From Hericium rajendrae (Eukaryota; Basidiomycota; Agaricomycetes; Russulales; Hericiaceae): a stretch of DNA of 64,000 nucleotides. The first letter of the stretch is position 1. Each line of letters starts with the position of its first letter. Below are positions 9,928 through 21,192 of the stretch, one piece after another. Position numbers and translations under genes: made by a program. The notes beneath the pieces are model-generated. The model saw nothing but the letters and a program-made list of their open reading frames with translations, did not search any database and was not told the origin of the DNA. The stretch is from contig CM065879.1 in assembly GCA_033439255.1 (NCBI GenBank), forward strand, positions 2,518,501 to 2,582,500. The letters are read 5' to 3'.

Positions 9928-11592
9928 ATGACATGAGGTCCATGAGTGGGACATGAAGCGGGACATGCGTAGCCATGAGCTGGAAGTGCGGAGGTTCCAG
10001 AGAGAAGATGGGGCCCAACAATTCTCGAATGGAAACACCAGAGGTAGACATGGATGGAGACACTAAGAGGCTAACACCAGTCACCATGGAAGGCACAGCC
10101 GTCATGGTGGCAATGGAGGGTTTGGGTGCTGCAGATGGCTCAGCTGAGCTCATTTGGGCAAGAAGAGACAGAGGAGCAGTGGACGGGCTGGAGATATGGT
10201 TGAGCAACATTGCTGCACATAGCAGTGGGGTGTGAGGAGCAGTTGAGAGAGAGGATGCAGCCTGCGAGGATTCCTCGGAGATGCGGGACAATAAAGACAG
10301 CTCAGTCCATGGTCAAGAGGAGGAAGATCCCTCATACGAGGAATGGGGATGGTGAATGGAGGTGGCAGGAGATGAGGATCACTGGCATTTGGGTGCAGAG
10401 CAGTGAGCAGGCAATGAGGATAGGGAACGAGAACAGAATTGGCAGTGAGAGGTAGGCAGAGAGCGATAACGCTGCCAATTGGCCAGCTGCTGCGAGGTGT
10501 ATAAAGGCCGATAACTGTTTGATTGGCCTGAGGGACACGGGAGCAGTGGCAGAAGATGACTCTCCTGCTGCGTACACATTGACGAAATCATCCTGTCACT
10601 GAGCCTTGACATGAGATGTGTCCATGACTTGTTGGAGAGTGGACATGTCAATGGTGTTATGGACAGGGGAACCGACGGCAGACATGGGGGAATTGCTGAG
10701 ACTCACAAGATTCTCGTCATTGGGTGTGGGGTCATGGCAGGCTTTGCCCTTTCCTTTGTCGTGGGGTGGGGGTGTTGAAGCTGGAGGAGTTGGCAATGAA
10801 AGGCAAGGTATGGGTGATAGGATGTTGAAATACGGGCAACAGGATGTTGGAATACGGGCATGGAGAGGCCATGGCAACATCCATGTTGGGGGCAGGCACT
10901 GACACGTGAGAGGATTGGTGTCATCAGAAGTGCAGACCCAGAAGGGAGGGCTGAGACTGGCAAGGCCATCACAACAGGTGCCACCGTGGAGTTCACAGTG
11001 ACCGATGAACTTGAAGGTGCAGCACCCGCAGGTGAGGGCAGAAGGACAGCCATTGCAGAATCCACGAGAGGCTGAGGCAGGTGAGGGGAGGAGTATGGGG
11101 GTAACAGGAAGGGAGTGTGTGGGGGAGTTTGGAAGTCAGATGGTTGGATACGGGGTTCTGTCATTGACACGTGGTGGACGTTATAAATGGTTGGTCCAAC
11201 CTCCTCTCTGCCAAAGTTGTCATCATCATCTGGGACTGTCTGAAGGCCTATGTCTTTTGGTACTTTGCCTTGGGCAATGATGCACTAGCCTTCCATGAGC
11301 AAGTTCCAGTAGAATACACAGGTGCCAATCTACAGCCCATTCTTGATGGTCTGCTAGCTGTGACCTTCTTCTTCAAACATGTCCTCTTTTGTGTCATGAA
11401 TGAGAAACCACCACCATCATTGACGTGGCATCTGCCCCATATTGATGGTGACCTCGCAATGGGTGGAAGCAGCTGGGGCAGTCGTTATGTGGGAGGACAA
11501 TGCTGCTGGTTGAGAGGATGACACTGCTGATTGTGCTGAGCAGGTGATGTGTGAGGTGGGTGCTGTCCTTGCATTATGAGCCTGTTGATGGT
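9928..11592 (-). pseudogene. decayed low-complexity Ser/Pro/Thr-rich coding remnant
   Basis: Non-repetitive sequence between B and D. Two minus-strand open segments (about 9899-10291, whose first 29 bp are the end of B, and 10703-11170) are rich in S, P, T, A and L, and several stops separate them. They lie downstream, on the same strand, of the better preserved segment at 11594-11832 and are probably the 3' part of that gene or its flank. A 22-bp tandem duplication (ATGTTGRAATACGGGCA core) lies near 10823-10860. I cannot assign a function. Confidence 0.3.
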
Positions 11593-11593
11593 G

Positions 11594-11834
11594 TCACCTG
11601 CTTTGCCATTGGCCAGCACCCAACTCAGTATACATAGCATTGCAAAGGGTGATGGTCCAGTCATGAGGTTGGTGGCAGGCAGGGTCAAGGCAGTAGACGT
11701 CCTCGCAAGACACGGAGTCTGCATCCCACAAGTAAGTGACTGGTATGCCATGATGAATGAGCCAGTTGAGATCAGGGAGCTCCCTCATCCCCATGATGGG
11801 ATCGAGATACATGCCAACATTAGCCACCATATCA
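11594..11834 (-). pseudogene. unknown protein, C-terminal part, split by element D
   Basis: About 79 codons with strong coding character, including the segments MYLDPIMGMRELPDLNWLIHH and a Cys-rich VSCEDVYCLDPAC. The frame continues exactly into the segment at 22911-23455 when element D and one copy of its CA duplication are removed: a GGC TTT G codon run before D meets AT ATG GTG after it. It was therefore one gene before D inserted. I do not recognise the family. Confidence 0.65.
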
Positions 11835-12037
11835 CATCTGGAAAAACAGTTTTTTGGGTGATAGCCGAGGTATGGCTATGATAGCCGAGCCTTGGCTATA
11901 GTAACTGAGCCTTGGCTACTGTAAGCCACCGGTTTGATATCTGGAGGCCCGACAATCTTACAAAGCCAGAACTGCAGCTACCATATGTCCTGTAGCACTG
12001 GTAGATCACAAAAATAAACTGTTCCCTCTGAGCTATT

Positions 12038-12460
12038 TGTCACGGATCGCTCCATTTCTCTCCGCCTTCTTCTCTGCCATCAAGGCATTGCGTTGGTCAT
12101 GTGCTCCAGCAGCCTCATCACATGTTCACTTCCTCACATGACCTGGGGCTATCCTTCACCCATGCCCTTGTTCCCCTTTGGGACATCCTATTGTTCTCCC
12201 TCCCATTGTTCTCCTTTTGGCCACCATTGTTCTCACTCTATTGTTCGACCCATTATGGTGTCCATTGTTCTTTTCCCATTGTCGTCCCAGTACTTATAGG
12301 CTCCCTGTCGCTCGCCTATTTCCCTAGATTGTCCATTTCGTCTGTACCGTACTGTACCTCCAATACAGGTCACTGCGCTGCTAGTCGCTCTCTGCTCTCT
12401 CACTCCCATCATCGCTGGTGACTTGGGTGGTTCTCTGCTGTCTACGACCGAGTCTTGACA
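12038..12460 (+). repeat. 5' LTR of gypsy copy 1
   Basis: 423 bp, TG...CA termini, matching 18716-19138 with five transitions by eye. Short open frames inside it are shared by both LTRs and have no protein features. Confidence 0.95.
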
Positions 12461-13003
12461 CCTGGACAATCTCTCATACACCTGCCTCACCTCCCTACTA
12501 TCACCCATCATACCTTTCTTCTTTGAACCCTTCACCGCTGACATCTTCACCGAATCCCGACATCCATTCCATCAACCTCATCTCCCCTTTCCCATCGCCA
12601 ACACCATCGAGGGCAGTGCACTCATCCCCCTCCTCCGCTATTGTGCTGTGAAGCGTTGGGAAGCCGAAGGAGTTTGGTTTCGATTGAGGTCGTGGAAACC
12701 ACGTGCAGGTGCTATCTCCATTGCCTTATACGTTCGAATTCGAGTTTCCTTTGACGTCGACTTGCAAGAATTCACGTTCGGTGCCTCGGATATCGCTTAC
12801 CACTGTCGCCAACCCAACCGAGGATCCCCTGCAAGTATCCTACCATCGACCTCGTTCCCCTTTTGCACACTAGGTCTCTTCACCCCCGAACCCTCGCCTG
12901 AGCCTGTGTGGGCCAGAGAACGCCTCGGCCACCGATTCCTCAGAAACCCGTACTTGGACCCCCTGTACCCTCGTGCTCTTGGTCGTCGCCCAGTCGCGGC
13001 TGA

Positions 13004-14689
13004 CTTCTTCTAGACCTCACCATTGATCCCACCGACCCCCGTTTCCAGACCACAGAACCATACCCACTCGGCATCTTTGCCTCGCTCGACAAATACTTCA
13101 TCTACACCCTTTCTGGCATCGTTCGAATAGACTTCGTCACTCCGGACGAGGACGAGGACGATCCCGCACAGTGGTACTTCGCTGATCGTGACGACCAGGC
13201 AGACCTCGAGCTTAACGACTTCGACGTCGCAGCCACAGAACACCGCCGCCAACACCCCGCTACCCCGCCGCTTCCCACCGTCACCCTTCCTAGTGCAGAT
13301 TCTCCCCCTGCTCGCACCACCCCACTTGTTGTTCCCCCAGGTATTACCTTCAACCCGGTAACCAACAACTACTACGCATACCGCTCCGACACCAATCAGC
13401 TTGTAGTCAGTTGGAGACCCAGCCTCGTAGAAGAAAGTGACCTGTGGTTTTGGCAGGCCAGTACCCTCTTCTTAACCACTGCAGAACTCGCACTCTCTCA
13501 AGCAGTTATAGAGAATCTCGCTCAGCAACAAGCTACCCGCCTCGATACCCTTCGGGCCCCACTACCACCACCTGTTTCGACGCCTACCCCAGTACCAGTC
13601 CCCTCACCTGCTCTACCCGTTGCTGCTGTTGCATCGACATCCACCATCAATGTCAAACCAATCATTACCACAGCTCCCCCTGTTCAGCCATCCATCGATA
13701 TGTCCAACCCTGAGATCGGCGTCAAACCTGCTCCCTTTGAGGGAGATCGTTCCAAGTCCAAGGAATTCCAGCTGCGTATTCGCTTATTCCTTCGCGCCAA
13801 TTCTGTCAGGTATCAAGATGATACCGCCCAGATCTCCCTCTTCCTCGACCTCTGCCAGGGCCCTATCGCCGGCCAGTGGGCCACCCAGCGCGTCGAGGAG
13901 ATCCTTGAGGATGACGATCTCGTGGCTGCAAACACATCTCCAGCTCATGTTCCCCGTTACGCCAATCTCACCGCCCTTCGAACTCGCTTCAACTTGGACT
14001 TCTCTCCCCTTGACGACTCCAAGGATGCCTCCCATGCTATCCAGACCCTCCAGATGGGTACGCGCCCAGTAGTCGACTACATCACCGAGTTTGAGTCCTT
14101 CGCCCCTCGCACCGGCTACAATGACGTGGCCCTGATCGACTGGTTCCTGCATGGCCTCAACAGCGCCCTGCGCGATGATTGCCAGTGCAGCTACCCCACG
14201 CCCACCACCCTGGCTGAGTGGAAGGTGAGGGCCCGTGACAGGAATGCTGCCTACCTCATGCGCACCCGGTTCCAGAGTCCCCGCCCTACAACTGGGCGCA
14301 CCCTGGTGAGCACTCGCTCTCCTCAGTCCACATCTACTGGCCGATCCCGCACAGTTGCTGCTACAGGTGCCCCACTGCCCAAACTCTCGGAGCCTGACCG
14401 TGAGCGCCTCAGGCGTGAGGGCGGTTGCTTCTGCTGCCGCCAGAAGGGCCATGGCTTCCGCGACTGCCCCCTCAATGCCGACTCCAACCCCCGTGCCCCA
14501 ACCCCTCGTGTCCGAGCGCTAGAAACCGGCTCTGCCCCGGGAGTAGCTTCAGAAGATGCAGCCGTCACCCTCGCTGTCCCCGCCATCAACAGATCCATCG
14601 CCGACTTATCGTCGCAGTTGAAGGACTTGAGCGAGGAAGAGAGGGAAGAGGCAAAGGCTGCATTAAAGGATATGGTTGAGGGTTTTTAA
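13004..14689 (+). CDS. gag: Gag polyprotein of gypsy copy 1
   Basis: Structural capsid/nucleocapsid protein of the retrotransposon, acting in cytoplasmic virus-like particles. The frame is open from 13004 to the TAA at 14687, about 560 codons. It has an acidic N-terminal region, a Pro/Thr-rich linker, a capsid-like domain (from about 13700, reading IGVKPAPFEGDRSKSKEF then a retrotransposon-gag fold signature around YITEFESFAPRTGYND) and a CCHC zinc knuckle, C-x2-C-x4-H-x4-C, at about 14427-14470. There is no ATG before 13700, and an in-frame TGA lies at 13001, so either the start is at 13700 or the 5' end has decayed. The pol frame is -1 relative to gag and overlaps its end at a GGTTTTTAAA run. 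Confidence 0.85.
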   Translation, partial: LLLDLTIDPTDPRFQTTEPYPLGIFASLDKYFIYTLSGIVRIDFVTPDEDEDDPAQWYFADRDDQADLELNDFDVAATEHRRQHPATPPLPTVTLPSADSPPARTTPLVVPPGITFNPVTNNYYAYRSDTNQLVVSWRPSLVEESDLWFWQASTLFLTTAELALSQAVIENLAQQQATRLDTLRAPLPPPVSTPTPVPVPSPALPVAAVASTSTINVKPIITTAPPVQPSIDMSNPEIGVKPAPFEGDRSKSKEFQLRIRLFLRANSVRYQDDTAQISLFLDLCQGPIAGQWATQRVEEILEDDDLVAANTSPAHVPRYANLTALRTRFNLDFSPLDDSKDASHAIQTLQMGTRPVVDYITEFESFAPRTGYNDVALIDWFLHGLNSALRDDCQCSYPTPTTLAEWKVRARDRNAAYLMRTRFQSPRPTTGRTLVSTRSPQSTSTGRSRTVAATGAPLPKLSEPDRERLRREGGCFCCRQKGHGFRDCPLNADSNPRAPTPRVRALETGSAPGVASEDAAVTLAVPAINRSIADLSSQLKDLSEEEREEAKAALKDMVEGF

Positions 14690-14691
14690 AG

Positions 14692-17600
14692 CGCCCCCCA
14701 GTCACGTCGTCCGTGGGTGGCAAGAAACATTTCTTTGATCCGTCGAATCGCTTCTCTGTACTATCCGACCCCTGTGAGCAATCGTATCCATCGTCTTTGT
14801 GCATGTCCGCTATCACGCCCAACCGTCAGACACCATCCATTACGCTCCAGGCCAAGATTATCACTGCCCCGATCAAGAAACAAATCGACGCTGAGGCACT
14901 TCTCGATAGTGGTGCAGAAGGCATCATTATGCACCCTGAGTTTGCCAAGAAACACCAGTTCCCCCTCAAGAAACTCCCTAAACCCTTTCCCGTTCGCAAC
15001 GTGGACAACTCCGAAAACATCATGGGCTGGGTCCGCTATTCAGTCAACCAGAACATCCGCATTTACGCCAAGGACTCGACGTCCTTCCATGAGGAGACAG
15101 CTGAGTTCTATCTCGTTGATATTGGCGACTATGACATTATCCTTGGGACCGATTGGTTACAGGAACACAACCCTGAAATTGATTGGGTCTCTCATCGTGT
15201 TGACATGACTCACTGCCCTCCCTCTTGCACCCTGAATAAGCCCCCGGTCAAAAACCTGTCCACTCGCACAGAACGCCGCCAATCAGCCCCTCGTCCACCA
15301 GTCCTCAGTACTGCTGCTGTACTACTCCCCCCACCTTGTCCCCCTCCATTGCTCCCACTGCCCCTGCCATTTGCTCCTGCCCCACTTCCCAAATACGTGA
15401 TCCCTGCTCGCTGAGTCCAAGGTGTCCATCTTCGCTGCATCCACCTGTCCAAAGTCCCTGCACGTCTGTTTACTGAGGACGATGACCCGCGACCTAATGT
15501 CGATGATGACTGGGTTGAAGAGGGTCTTCGCCTAGCTGGTGTTCTCCCTGACTGGGACACACCACCCCCTCCAGATGACGACCCAGACTACCAGCATACC
15601 ATCCGTATCCGTCGCTCTTTCACCAATGCTCAGAAACTGGCTGAGCATGTGGCCGCCCATGTTGCGGAGAAGTCCTTTGCTGAGATGGTTCCCCCTCAGT
15701 ACCAGGATTTCCAACCCGTCTTCGATGAGGAATCCTCCCATCGCCTTCCTGAACGTCGCCCTTGGGATCACGCCATCGACCTGAAAGATGGTTTTGAACC
15801 CCGTTCATGCAAGGTCTATCCCATGGCTCCCACTGAGCAGGAGGACCTCGATTCGTTCCTTGATGACCAGGTCAAAAAAGGCTACATCCGTCCGTCCAAA
15901 TCCCCTATGGCGAGTCCCTTCTTCTTTATCAAGAAAAAAAATGGAAAACTACGCCCCGTCCAGGACTATCGCACCCTCAACAAGGGCACCATCAAGAATG
16001 AATATCCCCTGCCCCTCATCTCTGAACTCGTTGACAAGCTCAAGGGTGCCAAAGTCTTCTCCAAGATGGACGTTCGTTGGGGTTACAACAACGTTCGCAT
16101 CAAGGAGGGCGACGAATGGAAAGCTGCCTTCAAAACCAACCGCGGTCTCTTTGAACCCCTGGTGATGTTTTTTGGTCTTACAAACTCCCCTGCCACGTTC
16201 CAAGGAATGATGAATGAACTTTTCAAGGATCTCATTGACACGGGCAAAGTCGTCATCTACATGGATGATATCCTCATTTTCACCGAAACCCTCGAAGAAC
16301 ATTGTGACCTTGTGCGCAAGGTCCTCCAACGCCTCCAGGACAATGACCTCTTCCTCAAACCAGAGAAGTGCTCTTTCGAGCAGCCCTCCGTTGAGTTCCT
16401 CGGTCTCATCGTCTCCCATAACACGCTTGCCATGGACCCCGTCAAGGTTGCAGGCATCGCTGAATGGCCTGCCCCCCGTAACGTCAAGGACGTCCAGTCC
16501 TTTGTTGGCTTTGGCAACTTCTATCGACGCTTCATCCAGGACTTCTCCAAAGTCGCCCATCCCATGTTTGACCTTACCAAGAAAGACCATCCTTGGGCCT
16601 GGTCTGCTGAATGTCAACATGCCTTTGAGGCTCTTAAAGCTGCGTTCACCTCATCCCCAGTCCTTATCATGCCTGACCCATCCAAACCCTACTTGGTTGA
16701 GGTCGATGCCTCAGACTATGCCACAGGAGGTATCCTATCCCAGCGCGGGGAGGACAAGCAATGGCACCCTGTTGCTTACATCTCCAAGGCCTTCACTGCC
16801 CCTGAACGCAACTACGACATTTATGACAAGGAACTCCTGGCCATCATCCGCGCCCTCGAAGCCTGGCGCCACTACCTGGAAGGCTCTCCCCATACTGTGG
16901 AGATCTGGACCGACCATAAGAACCTGGAATACTTCAAGTCTGCCCAAAAGCTGAGTCGTCGTCAGGCTCGCTGGGCTCTCTTCCTCACTCGTTTCGACTT
17001 CACCTTGATCCACAAACCCGGTATTCATCACCGGCCAGATGCCATGTCGAGACGACCTGACCATAGAGAGGGGGTGGACGACGACAACTCAGATCGTGTC
17101 CTCCTCGACCCCAAGTACTTCCAGATTCGTGCTACACGTCCAGCCGCTGTCAAGTCCATTGGCAATGCTGATCTTCGCCAACGCATTCGCAATGCCAAGA
17201 CCAAGGATATTGAGGTCGTTCAAGCCCTTGACGTGATCCTGAACAACGGTCCTCGCTCCCTCGTCAAGAACCTCCAAGAATGGAACTACGAGGATGGCCT
17301 CATCCTCTTTCGTGGCAAAGTCTACATCCCTGCTGACAAAGACCTTCGTCGAGATATCGTCAAACTGCATCACGACACTCCCATGGCTGGTCACCCCGGA
17401 CGCTACAAGACCTACGAGCTCCTCAGTCGCAACTACTGGTGGCCCGGTATGTCTGTCTTCATTTGTGATTATGTCGATGGCTGTGCTACCTGCCAGGCCA
17501 CCAAGGTTCAAAATCACCGCCCTCATGTTGAAACAATTCCCAATGCCATCCCTACCCGTCCTTTCCAAGACATTACCTCAGACTTCATCGTCAAACTCCC

Positions 17601-18819
17601 AGAATGCCAAGGCTATGACTCCATCAATGTGGTCGTTGACCGTTTTACAAAGCACGTCTCCTTCACTCCTTGTAAAGAGACCATTACCAGTGATGGCACA
17701 GTCGACATCCTCTTTGACAGGATTTATCGGAACTATGGCCTCTGGGAACGTCTCATCTCTGATCGTGGCCCACAGTATGCAGGCAAAGTCATGCGTGGCG
17801 TCTTTGACAAACTTGGTATCAAGTCCTCCCTCAGCACCGCCTATCATCCACAGACCGACAGCGAGTCAGAACGTGTCAATCAAGAACTCGAGCAGTTCCT
17901 TCGCACCTTCTGCAACTACCGTCAGGATGATTGGGTCCAATGGCTCCCTTACGCTGAGTTCTCGCACAACCACCGTATCCACAGCGCCACTAACTGAGCT
18001 CCATTTGAAATGCTCCTCGGCTATATTCCCACTGCCATCCCCACTGTCAACCCCACATCATCTACACCTGCCGTCGAGGATCGTTTCCGTCATCTTGAAC
18101 AACTTCGCACTGAGGTCCAGGCCAGCCTTCAAACAGCTGCTGATCTCATGAAGCGCAACAACCAGGACCATATGCACGACACCATCCACTTCCAGGTTGG
18201 TGACAAGGTCTGGCTCGACGGCAAGAACATCAAAACCACACGACCCAAAGCTAAGCTTGCTGATCGACGCCTGGGACCTTTCGAAATCACTGACGTCCTG
18301 GGCCCAGTCTCTTATCGACTGAAGCTACCACCCACCTGGCGTATCCACCCGGTGTTCCACACGTCCCTGTTGTCCCCTTACAAGGAAACCGATGCTCATG
18401 GTCCCAACTTCCCTGCACCACCACCTGACCTTGTGGAGGGTGAGGAAGAGTATGAAGTTGAGTCTGTCCTCGATGCTCGTCTCACCCGGAACAAATGCGG
18501 CATTGAATATCTTGTCAAATGGGCAGGCTACCCTGATTTGGAGAATCAGTGGCTTTCGTGTACCTCCCTTTCCAATGCCCATGGTGCAATTACCGACTTC
18601 TACACCCGCCATCCGCATGCACTCAAGGCTCCCAATCTTCGTGGACTCATCTACCTCGACCCCGTCCATGCTCATCACGCACTCCAGGCGAAAGTGCGTC
18701 TTAGAGAGGGGGTGATGTCACAGATCGCTCCATTTCTCTCTGCCTTCTTCTCTGCCATCAAGGCATTGCGTCGGTCATGTGCTCCAGCAGCCCCATCACA
18801 TGTTCACTTCCTCACATGA
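14692..18819 (+). pseudogene. pol: Pol polyprotein of gypsy copy 1, two in-frame stops
   Basis: Enzymes for reverse transcription and integration. In order: aspartic protease (LLDSGAEG at about 14899-14922), reverse transcriptase (YMDD at 16258-16269), RNase H (VDASDYATGG, then YDKELLAIIRALEAWRHYL), integrase with an HHCC zinc domain (LHHDTPMAGHPG ... CATCQATK) and a DDE core (ITSDFIVKLP, LISDRGPQYAG, SERVNQELEQF), and a C-terminal chromodomain (about 18445-18620, EYEVESVLDARLTRNKCG then YLVKWAGYP). TGA at 15412-15414 sits between protease and RT and is shared with copy 2. TGA at 17995-17997 in the integrase is private to this copy; copy 2 has an Arg codon there. The frame runs on into the 3' LTR. 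The first codon of the pol frame is not defined. Confidence 0.93.
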
Positions 18820-19138
18820 CCTGGGGCTATCCTTCACCCATGCCCTTGTTCCCCTTTGGGACATCCTATTGTTCTCCCTCCCATTGTTCTCCTTTTGGCC
18901 ACCATTGTTCTCACTCTATTGTTCGACCCATTATGGTGTCCATTGTTCTTTTCCCATTGTCGTCCCAGTACTTATAGGCTCCCTGTCGCTCGCCTATTTC
19001 CCTAGATTGTCCATTTCGTCTGTACCGTACTGTACCTCCAATACAGGTCACTGCGCTGCTAGTCGCTCTCTGCTCTCTCACTCCCATCATCGCTGGTGAC
19101 TTGGGTGGTTCTCTGCTGTCTACGACTGAGTCTTGACA
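18716..19138 (+). repeat. 3' LTR of gypsy copy 1
   Basis: 423 bp with TG...CA ends, followed at once by the CTATT duplication. Confidence 0.95.
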
Positions 19139-19293
19139 CTATTCTGCACTCTCAAAGGCATGCTTTAATGCCCAAATCATTCTTTGATTTCACTATAGAT
19201 GTTCACAATGATTCTCATTGAGCCTACAGTAGTTACAAAAACAATATAATTTACAAGATTCTAATATATCTTCTTCAAAGGATCTGAGCGTGA

Positions 19294-19321
19294 GAACTGT
19301 TTTGCTGCAGCAAAACAGTTC
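19294..19321. repeat. 28-bp perfect palindrome, outer edge of D arm 1
   Basis: A no-loop palindrome with centre TTTTGCTGCAGCAAAA. Its arm word GAACTGTTTTG recurs in the hairpin at 22443-22476, at the outer edge of the other GC-rich arm. Confidence 0.85.
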
Positions 19322-20626
19322 CCATATTTCACATCCATGGGGGTCAGCAGCAATGCTTGCAAGTTGGTGCATGTGCGGTGCAGGCATGGGGGAGATGGTG
19401 CGGGTGCAGACGAGGCGAGACAGGCGTGCACGAGGTAGCACAGGGGAGGCGATGCAGGTGCGGGAAAGGTGGCACTGATGTGCGTGAGGCAGCGCAGATG
19501 CAGAGAAGATGTCGTGGATGCAAAGGAGACTGCGCGTGCATGCACAACTCAGTGCAGACATGCGGAGATGGTGCGGGTGCAAACGAGGCAGCATGCGGGC
19601 ATGGGGGAGACAATGCCGGCATGCACGAGGTGACATTGACGTGGAGGAGATGGTGTGTGCAGATGTGTGCGACCCAGCGTGAGCATGCGTGAGGGGCGCA
19701 TGCACGAGGGAGATGGCACAGAGCAGGAGAGGTGGCGCAGATGCAGACGAGGTGGCGCAGATGTGGACAAGGCAGCACCAGTGTGCAGAAGGCGGTGTGA
19801 GTGTGCAGAAGGTGGCGCGGGCGTGCAGAAGGTGGGCAGGTGTGCAGAAGGCAGCGCAGGCATGCAGGAAGCGGCACAGGTGTGAGGGAGAAGGCGCGGG
19901 TGCAAGGGATGTGGTGCAGACATGAGGGATGCGGCACGGATGCGGGGAAGATGGCGTGGACACAAGGAAGATGGCGCAAATGTGTGCAAGGTGGCGCCAG
20001 TGTGCGGGAGATGGCGTGGGCATGCAGGAGGTGGCACAGGCATGCAGGAGGCAGCATGGGCATGCAGGAGGTGGCGTGGGCACAAAGGAGAAGGCACGGG
20101 TGTGAGGGATGTAATGCAGATGCGAGGGATGCGGCACAGATGCGGGGGAGCTGGCACAGATGCAAGGAAGGTGGTGTGAATGTGTGAGGTGGTGCTGGCA
20201 TGCGGAAGGCAGTGCGGGTGTGCAGAAGGCAGCACGGGCATGCGGGAGGTGGTGCAGGCATGCGGGAAGCGATGCGGGTGCGCGGAGGATGGTGTGGACT
20301 CGGCACCAGTGTGCTCGACTTAGCGCAGGTGTGAGCACGGGCATATGTGACTCGGCATGGGCACGAGCGAGGCAGCAGGGGCAAGAGAGTGGCAGCGCAG
20401 GTGCAGAGGACTCAGCGTGGGCGCAGGAGACTCAGCACAGGCAGGTGCGAGTCAGCGTGGGTGCAAACAACTCGGCAGAAATTGAGGGAGTCGGCGGTGG
20501 TGTGCATGAGTTGGTGAGGCCATGCGCGAGGAACAGGGGGCATTGCGAGTCAGCGGGGGTGTGCACGAGTCAGCGACCATGCGCGAGGATTAGGAGGGGG
20601 GCACGCGCCATGCACAGGATAAAAAT
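19322..20626. repeat. GC-rich minisatellite arm 1 of element D
   Basis: About 1.3 kb of G-rich degenerate repeats of roughly 20-33 bp, built on words like GGTGGCGCAGATGYG and GCATGCRGGAGGTGGC. Both strands show long open frames (up to 383 codons) purely from lack of stops; they are repetitive, have no domain and differ entirely from the other copies, so I reject them as genes. The array is closed by palindromes at 19294-19321 and 20627-20662. Confidence 0.75.
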
Positions 20627-20662
20627 GAGAATATTGCCCATATTCCAACAGGCAATACTCTC
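20627..20662. repeat. hairpin 1-like inverted repeat, inner edge of D arm 1
   Basis: 12-bp arms (20627-20638 and 20651-20662, one mismatch) around a 12-bp loop. The arms GAGAATATTGCC and GGCAATACTCTC resemble the GAGAGTAT core of hairpin 1. Confidence 0.65.
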
Positions 20663-20828
20663 TAGATTAGTGCAAGGAAAAGTCAATAGAGCTGTCGCAC
20701 TCACCGTGTAGCCCTCTATGGCTCTTCCCTGTAGTGAATTCAATGAAATACCTGCGAAAGATGTGTAAGTTATCCGTCAAAGGAGGATAACATACCTTGC
20801 AGGTTTGAAAAGACAGCTGTGAGACGTG

Positions 20829-20844
20829 TTTGGCTGCAGCCAAA
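20829..20844. repeat. 16-bp palindrome in the centre of element D
   Basis: TTTGGCTGCAGCCAAA, reminiscent of the centre of the palindrome at 19294-19321. It lies in the central zone between the two inner hairpins. Confidence 0.6.
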
Positions 20845-21158
20845 TGTTTTCCATGTGCCCTCTGCCTTTTTTTTGTTCAAAGTCGAAATGCGCGCACGCA
20901 CGGCCCGCCGCGCACCGTGCTGTTTTGTTGCCCATATATGGTCAATAAAATGAATCGGGCCACGCGGCCCCATGCAGCTTGACTTGCGTGCGACTTCACT
21001 TTGCCTGCCACGTTGTCTTCCTTCCACCCACCCACCCCTTCCTCACAGTGGAATTTTTACTGTAAGTGTCTCTTAATCTTTTTTTTTTTGATTTTTGTTG
21101 GGCTGGGAATAAAGATGAGTGGTTACAGTTTTTGCTGTAGCTTTCTTGTACTAATCAA

Positions 21159-21192
21159 GAGAGTATCGCTCGTGGTGTCGAGCGATACTCTC
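21159..21192. repeat. hairpin 1 of element D, inner edge of arm 2
   Basis: Perfect 14-bp arms (GAGAGTATCGCTCG and its complement) around a 6-bp loop. It follows the donor CTGTAAGTG (about 21062) as in the other copies. Confidence 0.8.

Larger units (their letters stand above)
12038..19138 (+). mobile_element. Ty3/gypsy chromovirus, complete with two LTRs
   Basis: This is a 7,101-bp LTR retrotransposon. Both LTRs are 423 bp, begin TGTCAC and end TTGACA, and the element is flanked by a perfect 5-bp duplication CTATT (12033-12037 and 19139-19143). Order: LTR, gag, protease, reverse transcriptase, RNase H, integrase, chromodomain, LTR; this is the Ty3/gypsy order and the chromodomain marks the chromovirus branch. 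A purine-rich tract (AGAGAGGGGGTGA) lies just before the 3' LTR. I count five differences between the LTRs, all transitions. It is no longer intact: pol has in-frame TGAs at 15412 and 17995. It inserted into element D after D formed. Confidence 0.95.

Noticed and set aside
12101-12421. 106-codon frame present in both gypsy LTRs and in copy 2
   Set aside because: It is inside the LTR, identical only because the LTRs are, and has no protein features.
13620-14072. Alternative-frame ORFs over gag and pol
   Set aside because: They overlap the identified retrotransposon proteins in other frames and have no domains.
19193-20384. Very long open frames (346 and 383 codons) on the minus strand with starts
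   Set aside because: They lie in a G-rich minisatellite; overlapping frames on both strands are open, the proteins are repetitive Pro/His/Ala/Cys strings without domains, and no other copy conserves them.
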